DNA of 5,956 nt from Planctomycetota bacterium. GTDB lineage: Bacteria > Planctomycetota > Phycisphaerae > UBA1845. The stretch covers positions 1 through 5,956 of the forward strand of contig JADFRO010000202.1 of NCBI GenBank assembly GCA_022561255.1. Reading direction: 5' to 3'. The notes under the pieces are model-generated. The model was not told where the DNA came from. It searched no databases and saw nothing but the letters and a program-made list of their open reading frames with translations. The first letter of the stretch is position 1. Every line of letters starts with the position of its first letter. Below are positions 1 through 5,621 of this stretch, piece by piece. The translations under genes were made by a program, and so were the position numbers.

Positions 1-81
1 GGGCGTTACGCGATGGAATGGCTTGTTGTCCGACTTTCTGGAGCCGAACTGGAACTTACGGGCACAGCGTGGGTCCGGTAA
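1..81 (+). CDS. possible 3' end of an upstream gene (partial, weak)
   Basis: Frame 1 is open from the window edge to a TAA at 79-81. It would give a C-terminus rich in alternating hydrophobic residues (MEWLVVRLSGAELELTGTAWV). The other two forward frames are also open here, so openness alone does not prove coding, and no family is recognisable. It is listed because the window may begin inside a gene; equally, this could be plain intergenic DNA. Confidence 0.25.
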   Translation, partial: GRYAMEWLVVRLSGAELELTGTAWVR

Positions 82-286
82 CCCGCGTCGTGCTACGTGC
101 GAAACCTTGTCGGCGTGTCACCGAGTGTTCCGTCACGCATCGCTTGACGGGTTTTCCCAAGCCGCTCCCGCGGAGAGCGATCCAGCGCTCGCCGGTTATC
201 TCCGACCGTCCGCTCCCTCACGGTCGCGGCTCTGCTTAGCCCCACCCATTAAATGACGCGCGACGGAGCAGTAGCGCCGAAGCCAC
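82..286. other. intergenic stretch carrying a dispersed repeat
   Basis: No convincing gene is seen here. Two overlapping forward ORFs run through 18-256, but they differ only in frame, lack ribosome-binding sites and end inside the repeat that recurs near 5680, so they look like accidental translations. Positions 82-159 show nothing recognisable; 160-274 is repeat. Confidence 0.6.
160..274 (+). repeat. dispersed repeat, left copy (two modules)
   Basis: Module 1 (160-180) matches 5583-5603 with one mismatch in 21. Module 2 (197-274) matches 5640-5717 in the same orientation, 68 of 78 positions by hand alignment, including an uninterrupted identical stretch of 32 bases at 218-249. Module 2 has imperfect inverted arms at 212-222 and 259-269 (9 of 11 pairs) around a 36-base loop. 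Module 1 contains a short hairpin, CTCC-CGC-GGAG, at 165-175. Similarity stops abruptly after 274, which marks one boundary. It resembles the REP-like or MITE-like elements scattered in planctomycete genomes, although no mobility gene is present. Confidence 0.75.
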
Positions 287-370
287 TCAACGCAGCGCCA
301 TCGAACCATCGTCCAACCGGGCCAACGCCCCGCTGTCCTTACAATCCACGATCTGATACTCTGCCTTCAT
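287..370 (-). CDS. 27-aa small ORF with strong ribosome-binding site
   Basis: On the minus strand an ATG at 368-370 opens a 27-codon frame ending in TGA at 287-289. It starts MKAEYQIVDCKDSG and ends with an acidic turn followed by GSMALR. The start is preceded by AAAGGAG (376-382) with five bases of spacing, the strongest Shine-Dalgarno in the window. The codons have a GC-rich third-position bias like the neighbouring genes. It is soluble, with no signal peptide or membrane segment and a single Cys at residue 10. It diverges from the secreted-protein gene at 430, with 59 bases between start codons, and ends 12 bases from the repeat at 160-274. I do not recognise a family. It could be a genuine microprotein, a leader peptide, or the surviving 5' end of a longer gene truncated near the repeat. 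Confidence 0.5.
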   Translation of the reverse strand: MKAEYQIVDCKDSGALARLDDGSMALR

Positions 371-375
371 GGTGG

Positions 376-382
376 CTCCTTT
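376..382 (-). promoter_or_regulatory. Shine-Dalgarno of the 27-aa ORF
   Basis: AAAGGAG on the minus strand lies five bases before the ATG at 370. It is nearly ideal in sequence and spacing, and is the main reason to take the small ORF seriously. Confidence 0.55.
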
Positions 383-429
383 CTGAAAAGAATCCACAAT
401 CCTGCCCGGCTGCATAGCGGAAACAAGCC

Positions 430-1572
430 ATGAATCTGCTGACCCTCGCGCTGACCGGTTCGATGTTGGCGGCTACGCTCGCCGCAGCGCCGGAGGCCAA
501 GAACGACGCGCTAGCTTTCGACGCCTGCGAGCTTGCGGCGGAGGCTGCGGTGCCGCTGCTCTCCCCGGTGCTTCAGCCGGTCCTTGGCCTAGCTCCGCGA
601 TTCAACACGCTTAACCTGACGGCGCGGGGTCGATTGGCGATCGTTGTAGCTGACCACTTCCTCATGCTCGACGTCGCCGCCACGGACGCCTCCCGACCGT
701 CTCGAATAGCCGCCGCGGAACGTTTCCCACGTGACCTCGCGTCGGCACGGACCCTCTACAGCAAGCATGGTGTTGAGGGCGGCCAGCTGCCCTGGGAAAT
801 CGAGGAGCAGGTCGCGAGGTTGGCTGAAGCCATGAGGGCGCGCGGGAGCGAGTCCCTCGTGCGCGAAGCCAGGGTGCTGATCGTTTTGGCGACGGCGGCG
901 TCGCTTCCGTTCAACACGACGGTCGATCGGCAGGGGCAGCGATGGGGAAGCATCTCCTGGTCGATGGCGGGCACATCGACCGAAGCTCGCCGACACAGAA
1001 CCGTTCGCCACCGCTACCACGTCGAGGTGATTCGCCGGTTGCGTAGCCGATTGGCGTTCGAGGTCAGGATTTCGCCCCAGCGTATGACGACCGTCAACGA
1101 TCCAATCGCCGCAGCCTTCGATGTTCTGCTCGGCACGTACAGGAGCGTTGACGAACTGGCGATGTTGGACGTCGAGGTTACGGCTGAGTTGCGGATCACC
1201 GGAGCGCTATCGTTTCTGAGCCGGGCAGATCAATACTACGCGCGGGTGGCCCAGCGCGCCGCGCCGATACTCGAGGCACGGATCGAAGCAGGCGCGTTAC
1301 TTGGAGCGGAGCTTATCACGACGGCCTGGACGCGCGCCGGTCGGCCGTCGTTTGCGCACCTGGCCGCGCCCACGCCGCCGAGTGCGATCGAATCGAAGGC
1401 GACCCCGGTCGCCGCGAGATTCGTCGGCAGTCGTCATTCCAAGGTCTACCATCGCGCAACGTGCCCACATGCCGCTCGAATCAAGAAGAGTAACCTGGTT
1501 CATTTCGACTCGCTGCGCCGCGTGCGAGAGACCGGCCGCAGGGCGTGTAAGACGTGCGCGCCGGACAAATAG
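430..1572 (+). CDS. secreted protein of unknown function with C-terminal Ada-like zinc-binding module
   Basis: The product is 380 aa. The first ~20 residues (MNLLTLALTGSMLAATLAAA) look like a Sec signal peptide lacking the usual basic n-region, so export is likely. The start ATG has a modest purine-rich GCGGAAA about seven bases upstream. Residues ~25-325 match nothing I recognise; they are helix-rich, with a basic patch near 185-205 and a proline/alanine linker around 320. Residues ~329-378 resemble the Ada-like metal-binding module often appended to secreted nucleases: VGSRHSKVYHRATC, a basic stretch, then a closing RRACKTC. His341, Cys345, Cys373 and Cys376 are the likely zinc ligands. That module usually gives structural zinc binding or possible DNA contact, so the role here is inference. 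No nuclease catalytic motif is visible. The gene converges on the small Fe-S gene, with 30 bases between stop codons. Confidence 0.85.
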   Translation: MNLLTLALTGSMLAATLAAAPEAKNDALAFDACELAAEAAVPLLSPVLQPVLGLAPRFNTLNLTARGRLAIVVADHFLMLDVAATDASRPSRIAAAERFPRDLASARTLYSKHGVEGGQLPWEIEEQVARLAEAMRARGSESLVREARVLIVLATAASLPFNTTVDRQGQRWGSISWSMAGTSTEARRHRTVRHRYHVEVIRRLRSRLAFEVRISPQRMTTVNDPIAAAFDVLLGTYRSVDELAMLDVEVTAELRITGALSFLSRADQYYARVAQRAAPILEARIEAGALLGAELITTAWTRAGRPSFAHLAAPTPPSAIESKATPVAARFVGSRHSKVYHRATCPHAARIKKSNLVHFDSLRRVRETGRRACKTCAPDK

Positions 1573-1607
1573 CTTAAGGTTGGCGATGCGTCCCGGTCGG
1601 TCTTAAG
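1573..1607. other. paired CTTAAG sites between convergent genes
   Basis: CTTAAG occurs at 1573-1578, directly after one stop codon, and at 1602-1607, overlapping the stop of the opposing gene. The pair could form a 6-bp stem with a 23-base loop. It lacks a T-run and a GC-rich stem, so any terminator role is weak. Confidence 0.2.
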
Positions 1608-1887
1608 TTGCTTCCGGTTGAGCGCCGTCGAACCTGTTTTTGGGTGAGGTTTTGATGTAATCCGTGCGATTTGCGGCGTATTCTTCCGGCGTCAAGGTAT
1701 TCAGCTCGAACGCGTCGGGATCCTCGGCGATCTTGGTCAAAAACGGAATGCACCACCCGCATCCCGTACCTGCGCCGAGGCAGTCCGTCATCCGGCTCGG
1801 GCACTGCGGTTTGGTGCGCCTGCTGAAGTGAACCAGCTTGCGCATTGACACGTCAAAGCAGTAGCAGATTTTGTCGTCCAGATTCAT
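1603..1887 (-). CDS. BFD-like [2Fe-2S]-binding protein
   Basis: The product is 94 aa from the ATG at 1885-1887. An alternative TTG at 1905 adds six residues but has no ribosome-binding site and would bury the TATAAT at 1892-1897 in coding sequence, so the ATG is preferred. The pattern CYC (Cys8, Cys10), then 32 residues, then Cys43 and Cys46 within GAGTGCGWC is the [2Fe-2S] signature of the bacterioferritin-associated ferredoxin (BFD) family. Cys29 and Cys36 are extra cysteines. The ~45-residue tail, containing TPEEYAANRTDYI, is longer than in classical Bfd and resembles small planctomycete proteins I remember; that is recollection, not a search. Classical Bfd delivers electrons to release iron from bacterioferritin, but no bacterioferritin is present here, so the partner is unknown. 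It is probably cytoplasmic. It diverges from the phosphodiesterase gene. Confidence 0.85.
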   Translation of the reverse strand: MNLDDKICYCFDVSMRKLVHFSRRTKPQCPSRMTDCLGAGTGCGWCIPFLTKIAEDPDAFELNTLTPEEYAANRTDYIKTSPKNRFDGAQPEAT

Positions 1888-1906
1888 CTGGATTATAGTG
1901 TACAAT
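1878..1906. promoter_or_regulatory. divergent promoter/operator-like region
   Basis: The minus strand carries a consensus TATAAT at 1892-1897, four bases before the Fe-S gene's ATG. The plus strand carries TACAAT at 1901-1906, about 54 bases before the phosphodiesterase ATG. The two -10-like boxes together form an imperfect inverted repeat (ATTATA-GTG-TACAAT). Beside them, CCAGATTCATCTGG (1878-1891) is a 6-2-6 inverted repeat covering the Fe-S gene's start codon. No good -35 box was found on either strand. Four bases between TATAAT and ATG is shorter than usual even for a leaderless promoter. Confidence 0.4.
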
Positions 1907-1960
1907 GCGCCGCGAGCGTTGTCGCGGGAGTAGCACGAACGGGCTTGGGATTGTTTGAAA

Positions 1961-2983
1961 ATGGCATCGGATCAGTCAGCACAAAGCGGAGCTGCCACGG
2001 ACGTGGGCGGTTCGGGCAGGCGGCGCATGCTCATCATCGGCCTGGACGGTGCGACGTTCGACGTTCTGCATCCGATGATTGCCGAGGATCGCATGCCCAA
2101 TCTCAAACGTGCGATGCAGGACGGCGCCTGGGGAATCCTTCGCTCGACGACGCCCCCAATCACACCGGCGGCGTGGACCACCTTTTTGACGGGCAAGCAG
2201 CCCGGGTCGCACGGTATCATCGACTTCGAGCGCTACGACGTTCACACGAACAAACTCAGCTTCAACAACACGCACCGCCTTTCGCAGCTACGAAACATCT
2301 GGCAGATTCTCGGCGATCGCGGACTGCGCGTCGGAAGCGTGAACGTGCCGATGACCTGGCCTCCGATCCCGGTTAACGGTTTCGTGGTGACCGGATTCGA
2401 TACGCCCAGCGTGCGATCGGGATTCGCCTATCCCACCGACCTCGAAGCGGAGATTCTTAAGCGCTGGTCCGATCCGATCCTCGGTACCAACTGGCGGCGG
2501 AGGGCGCTTGGCGGTAACCGATTGTTCGCGAGCAACATCGACTACATGTGCCGCAGTTTCCATCAGGGCGCGGAGATGACGATCTGGCTGGCGGATCGTT
2601 TCGGATGGGACGCTACGATGGTTGTCATGAAGCTGGTGGACAACCTGCAGCACAAGACATGGAAATATCTTGATCCCCGATGGGCGGATCGTAACCCTCG
2701 TCGAAGCGAAATGGCCAAGCGCGGTTTCACCGAGTGCGACAAAGCGGTCGGCACGCTGCTCGATTACGCGCGGAAACACGATGCGACCGTCTTGATCGTT
2801 TCTGACCACGGACACGGTAGCCTCGAAGGAAAGTGCAACCCAATCTGCTGCTGCAGCAGTGGGGTTATCTATATCTTCAAGACGGCGCGGCGCAGAAGCG
2901 AACGCGGCTACGCTACATCTGGGATCGCTTCCGCAGGAAAACGGGAAAATTCAAACGCGCCGGCGACATTGCTCACGACCTAG
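1961..2983 (+). CDS. N-terminal fragment of the split phosphodiesterase
   Basis: As read, this frame gives 340 aa. Residues 1-291 are genuine family sequence holding the nucleophile and six of the seven expected metal ligands. Residues after Lys291 (CNPICCCSSGV onward) are out-of-frame and resemble nothing. If translated as written, the enzyme lacks its last metal-binding His and C-terminal region and is probably inactive. Confidence 0.6.
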   Translation: MASDQSAQSGAATDVGGSGRRRMLIIGLDGATFDVLHPMIAEDRMPNLKRAMQDGAWGILRSTTPPITPAAWTTFLTGKQPGSHGIIDFERYDVHTNKLSFNNTHRLSQLRNIWQILGDRGLRVGSVNVPMTWPPIPVNGFVVTGFDTPSVRSGFAYPTDLEAEILKRWSDPILGTNWRRRALGGNRLFASNIDYMCRSFHQGAEMTIWLADRFGWDATMVVMKLVDNLQHKTWKYLDPRWADRNPRRSEMAKRGFTECDKAVGTLLDYARKHDATVLIVSDHGHGSLEGKCNPICCCSSGVIYIFKTARRRSERGYATSGIASAGKRENSNAPATLLTT

Positions 2984-3633
2984 CCGTGGACTTTTCTCGA
3001 ACGCGTGCATGCGTCATGCACGCGGGGATGGCCGGTTTTCTTTACATCAACCTGGAGGGTCGACAACCGACGGGAATCGTCCCACCACGCGAGTACGAGT
3101 CGCTGCGCGATGAGCTACGCGAGCGTTTTCTGGGCGAGCCGTGTCGCGTGTGCGACCCCAACGGTCAAACGATTCAGCTTTTCAGCGAGGTTCACAAGCC
3201 CGAGGAGCTCTACGGTTGCTCGCGAGAAGATCAACCTTGGCTTCCCGATCTGATTCTTACGCCGCGTGACGGCTTGGCTGTCGTACGCAAAATCCGCGGA
3301 ACGCGGACCGTCCGTTGGCTTCCCTACAGACGGATCGAAGGTACGCATCGTTCGGACGGCATCCTGATCGCGACGGGCCCTGGGATTCGACAAGCATCCG
3401 GGCTCCATGCGCACATCGTTGACTGTGCGCCGACCGTCTTGGCTGCGCTCGGCGTGCCGATCCCCGACGACATGGAGGGCAAAGTGATCGAGTCGATCTT
3501 TGATAGCCCGCCGCGCGTAGAGTTTCAACCGGCGGCCGGCGCCGCTCAGCCCAAGTCCGCCGACGACATTTACTCCGAGCGGGAGCTCGAACAAGTCACC
3601 GAGCGCCTCACGGATTTGGGTTATCTGGAGTAA
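2833..3633 (+). CDS. C-terminal fragment of the split phosphodiesterase
   Basis: This frame can be read from a GTG at 2833 for 266 residues, beginning with QPNLLLQQWGYLYL, the segment that normally follows the SDHG motif. It contains the final metal ligand in GTHRSDG and the family's usual C-terminus. The GTG is the expected internal Val codon and not a real start: AAGGA lies only ~4 bases upstream, and no promoter is visible. It overlaps the other fragment by 151 bases in a different frame. The gene converges on the VKOR gene with 24 bases between stops. Confidence 0.6.
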   Translation: MQPNLLLQQWGYLYLQDGAAQKRTRLRYIWDRFRRKTGKFKRAGDIAHDLAVDFSRTRACVMHAGMAGFLYINLEGRQPTGIVPPREYESLRDELRERFLGEPCRVCDPNGQTIQLFSEVHKPEELYGCSREDQPWLPDLILTPRDGLAVVRKIRGTRTVRWLPYRRIEGTHRSDGILIATGPGIRQASGLHAHIVDCAPTVLAALGVPIPDDMEGKVIESIFDSPPRVEFQPAAGAAQPKSADDIYSERELEQVTERLTDLGYLE

Positions 3634-3657
3634 CGCCGAGCTACACGCACACCATGT

Positions 3658-5046
3658 CTACGGCTGATCCTTTGTCGCCGGCGTAGGATTCGTGGTTTCC
3701 GGGCGTGGAACGCCGCGGTCACGCCAGTATTGGTCGGCCAGTTTGTCCCAGAATCCAACCTCCGTCGAGGCGAGCGAGTCCACGTTTTTCCCGTCGACGA
3801 ACACAGCCGGTGTACCGCGAATTTTGCAGGCATCTGCTTGCTGAATGTCTTCGGTCAAGCGTTGCTCGATCTTCGGTGAAGTCTGGGCGCTACGCATCGC
3901 ATTCACATCGAGCCCGATCGCAGCCGCGACCGCCTCGACCGAAACACTTCCTACGGCGAGTTGGTCGCGATGGTCGAACAGATAGTCATGCGCTCGCCAG
4001 AAGGCGTCGTTGCCGCCGACGATTCTCGCAGCCTCGGCCATCCTCACCCCGTCGCACGCGTGCCGGTGCATGGTGCGCGACGCCCGTGCGTTACAAGTCG
4101 TATCGATCGGATAGTGCTTGAAGATAACGCGCAATCCGTTTGCAAACAGAGGCTGAGCCTTCGTCTCGACGAACTCGGCGAACCGCCGGCAGGAAGGGCA
4201 CTCGAAATCGCTGAAGACCACGACGTCCAACGTCGTCGTCCCGATGGGGGCGGTGGTGCGAATCGATTCGTCAGGTCGCAGGGCGATGTCGCAGTTCGTC
4301 GCCCGCTGCCAGTTCTCGTAGAGGCTGTCGGCGTCGGCCTTGACGCGCTTGACGGCCGCGATGCATGTCTGGAGGGTGCTGTTGGCGGATTCAGCGCGGC
4401 GTCGCCAGCTTGTTAGGCCCCACATGTTGAGTTCGGCGAAAAAGAGCGTTGCGATCAACCCGAGCGTAAGACATAGCGTGCGCGCTGACGGATGATCCGC
4501 TTGAACCACAGCGCTGGGAGCATCGGATTCGTTTGCCGTGCCCGCGCTAGTCCTTTCACGCCTTGGCCAGGTGAGTACGACGCATACCGCGATCATTACG
4601 TTCAGGACGTGCGTCACCAGGCACCAGGAGCACCACTCGGTGAGCACGCGGAACATGACCATCGTGTAATAGCCCGACGCTGCCAGTCCGAGCCCGACGA
4701 AGAATGTGGGCAGCACGTGCAGGCGTCGACGAGAGGTCGAGGGTCGCCCCACGCCGATAAACCAGACGAACAGCGCCGAATAATACAACAGGCCAAGGAA
4801 CGCGACCGGAAGGTGTCCACGACCTGCGGGCTCATCGGGGAACTTGGGCGGGAAGTAACCGTAGGGACTCGCGAGGACGGCTGCGCAGTTCGCTCCGCCC
4901 GGCGGAGCATCGTCCCAGCAGCCCGCGTCGAACCATGCGCTGCCCGAAGTTCCGGTAACGTGTTTACGCAACAGGTTTTGGCTGATTACCATGGCCGCGA
5001 ACGATAGCGCGACGGCCACGATTGACAGAATACGCCCTCTTTTCAT
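3658..5046 (-). CDS. VKOR–DsbA-like thioredoxin fusion (oxidative protein folding)
   Basis: The product is 462 aa. The N-terminal half is a vitamin K epoxide reductase (VKOR) domain with likely helices at ~6-22, 80-100, 111-131, 142-160 and 190-208. Loop cysteines Cys43 and Cys54 and the active-site pair CSWC (Cys139, Cys142) match the four-cysteine relay of bacterial VKORs. After a short polar coil (~210-260), residues ~270-430 form a DsbA-like thioredoxin fold with CPSC (Cys283, Cys286) after VVVFSDFE and the cis-proline motif GTPAVFVDG (Pro413). Cys318 and Cys331 may form a further structural disulfide. In this family the thioredoxin domain oxidises exported proteins, and VKOR re-oxidises it while passing electrons to quinone. 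The five-helix plus thioredoxin layout matches known cyanobacterial fusions. The start ATG has no clear Shine-Dalgarno. The tail after ~445 is Pro/Thr-rich. Confidence 0.93.
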   Translation of the reverse strand: MKRGRILSIVAVALSFAAMVISQNLLRKHVTGTSGSAWFDAGCWDDAPPGGANCAAVLASPYGYFPPKFPDEPAGRGHLPVAFLGLLYYSALFVWFIGVGRPSTSRRRLHVLPTFFVGLGLAASGYYTMVMFRVLTEWCSWCLVTHVLNVMIAVCVVLTWPRRERTSAGTANESDAPSAVVQADHPSARTLCLTLGLIATLFFAELNMWGLTSWRRRAESANSTLQTCIAAVKRVKADADSLYENWQRATNCDIALRPDESIRTTAPIGTTTLDVVVFSDFECPSCRRFAEFVETKAQPLFANGLRVIFKHYPIDTTCNARASRTMHRHACDGVRMAEAARIVGGNDAFWRAHDYLFDHRDQLAVGSVSVEAVAAAIGLDVNAMRSAQTSPKIEQRLTEDIQQADACKIRGTPAVFVDGKNVDSLASTEVGFWDKLADQYWRDRGVPRPETTNPTPATKDQP

Positions 5047-5054
5047 CGCCCAAG

Positions 5055-5082
5055 ATCGTAGGGAATATCGCCCGCCTGTCGA
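5055..5082 (-). promoter_or_regulatory. candidate promoter of the VKOR-DsbA gene
   Basis: On the minus strand, TCGACA (5077-5082, five of six to the -35 consensus), a 16-base spacer and TACGAT (5055-5060, four of six) precede the ATG at 5046 by eight bases. Transcription would start one to three bases before the ATG, giving a nearly leaderless mRNA, consistent with the missing Shine-Dalgarno. Confidence 0.4.
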
Positions 5083-5291
5083 ACCCGTCGTCCGTAACGA
5101 GGCTGTATCGTCACCCGCGTGGCGCTGCGCTCTCTCGCGGAAAACCGAGCGGTCGCCCGATAAGCTCTGCGATCGCAGTACGCTGAGAACGAAATTCCTC
5201 GTATGGATCCCCTCAGACTTGCCTTTCGAGCGCCCGGAGGAATAAAACGGGTATCACAAATTCGATGCGGCGCGACGACGCTGTGCGAAAC

Positions 5292-5303
5292 AGGGGGGAA
5301 GGA
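5292..5303 (+). promoter_or_regulatory. purine-rich ribosome-binding site of the pilin gene
   Basis: AGGGGGGAAGGA ends three bases before the ATG at 5307; its G-run is about seven bases away. It decides in favour of the ATG at 5307 over the in-frame ATG at 5265, which has no such site and would add 14 charged residues. Confidence 0.55.
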
Positions 5304-5306
5304 TCA

Positions 5307-5495
5307 ATGACCGATTTCTGCGATAAGGCAAAAGCATTTTGCGTTTCCGAGGACGGTCTGACGACGACGGAGTATGCGATCACGCTCGCGCTGATTGTTC
5401 TCGTCGTACTTACGGCGATCTCAGGGATGAGCATGAAGGTCGACGGCGTCTTCACAACGATCGGCAGTGGGTTGTCCGGGGGCGCTGCTTCTTAG
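5307..5495 (+). CDS. Flp family type IVb pilin prepilin
   Basis: The product is 62 aa. A 17-residue leader ends SEDG, followed by LTTTEYAITLALIVLVVLTAI. The cut after Gly17 leaves Glu at +5 and Tyr at +6 of the mature chain, the hallmark of Flp/type IVb prepilins processed by a TadV-like peptidase. The hydrophobic segment spans ~24-40. The mature chain of 45 residues ends in a Gly/Ser-rich tail (GSGLSGGAAS). Flp subunits assemble into thin tad pili for adhesion, or serve as pseudopilins. No tad assembly gene (ATPase, secretin, peptidase) is present, so the gene is isolated here and must rely on machinery encoded elsewhere. Cys5 and Cys12 lie in the removed leader. GC-rich hairpins begin 24 bases after the stop. 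Confidence 0.92.
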   Translation: MTDFCDKAKAFCVSEDGLTTTEYAITLALIVLVVLTAISGMSMKVDGVFTTIGSGLSGGAAS

Positions 5496-5518
5496 AGCGT
5501 GCCCCGCTCCTGAATCCC

Positions 5519-5531
5519 GAGCCGCGGGCTC
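5519..5531 (+). terminator. GC-rich hairpin after the pilin gene
   Basis: GAGCC-GCG-GGCTC is a perfect 5-bp stem with a 3-base loop, 24 bases after the pilin stop. There is no T-run, so it is not a textbook intrinsic terminator. It may stabilise the 3' end of the message or simply be part of the adjacent repeat cluster. Confidence 0.3.
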
Positions 5532-5621
5532 TCCTGCGGAGGGCGAAGCTCCCGTGAGGGAGCGAAAGCCGTTGCCGATCCGAGCCGCTCCTGCGGAGAG
5601 CGAAGCTCCCGTGAGGGAGCG
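5531..5621 (+). repeat. two 34-bp hairpin repeat units
   Basis: Units at 5531-5564 and 5588-5621 are identical except for one base (5542 G versus 5599 A). Each has a small CTCC-TGC-GGAG hairpin followed by a perfect GCTCCC-GTGA-GGGAGC hairpin (5548-5563 and 5605-5620). They resemble REP-type palindromes. The second unit's first half is the module also found at 160-180. Confidence 0.8.

Larger units (their letters stand above)
1961..3633 (+). pseudogene. alkaline-phosphatase-superfamily phosphodiesterase, frameshifted
   Basis: Restoring one base near 2833 gives a ~557-residue protein of the type I phosphodiesterase/nucleotide pyrophosphatase family, which hydrolyses phosphate esters with two metal ions. 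Visible by family comparison: GLDGAT with metal ligand Asp29; likely nucleophile Thr68 in PITPAAWTTFLTG, followed by PGSHGI; Asp227 and His231 in DNLQH; SDHGHG with Asp282 and His283; and the last metal ligand, His463, in GTHRSDG. The ending VDCAPTVLAALGVPIPDDM and the final LGYLE are typical of the family. No signal peptide or membrane segment is seen, so it is probably cytosolic; the substrate is unknown. ATG 1961 is preferred to TTG 1955; only a weak GGGA lies upstream. The frame breaks between Lys291 and the next expected Val. Both halves are otherwise intact, so this is a recent mutation or a sequencing error. Confidence 0.85.
5047..5306. other. intergenic region between divergent VKOR and pilin genes
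   Basis: 260 bases without a supported gene. Apart from the VKOR promoter candidate, TTGCCT at 5219-5224 followed 18 bases later by TAAAAC (5243-5248) is a weak possible pilin promoter. The forward frame open from 4991 reads out of the opposing VKOR gene and is not believed. Confidence 0.4.

Noticed and set aside
18..256. Two overlapping forward ORFs (73 and 77 aa)
   Set aside because: No ribosome-binding site, unlike-protein composition, and their ends are repeat sequence also found at 5640-5717, giving the same HGRGSA ending.
1573..1607. Bidirectional intrinsic terminator from the CTTAAG pair
   Set aside because: AT-rich 6-bp stem with a 23-base loop and no T-run; too weak to claim.
2288..2815. 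175-aa minus-strand ORF
   Set aside because: Lies wholly opposite the phosphodiesterase, whose frame has clear family motifs; no ribosome-binding site or recognisable domain.
2828..2859. Programmed -1 ribosomal frameshift signal
   Set aside because: No X XXY YYZ slippery heptamer in frame (GAA GGA AAG TGC) and the downstream palindrome forms only a short stem; a one-base deletion is simpler.
3115..3594. 159-aa minus-strand ORF
   Set aside because: Shadow of the C-terminal half of the phosphodiesterase, which carries conserved motifs throughout.
3961..5007. Forward ORFs of 151 and 171 aa
   Set aside because: Shadows of the VKOR-DsbA gene on the opposite strand; low-complexity Arg/Gly composition typical of antisense frames in GC-rich DNA.
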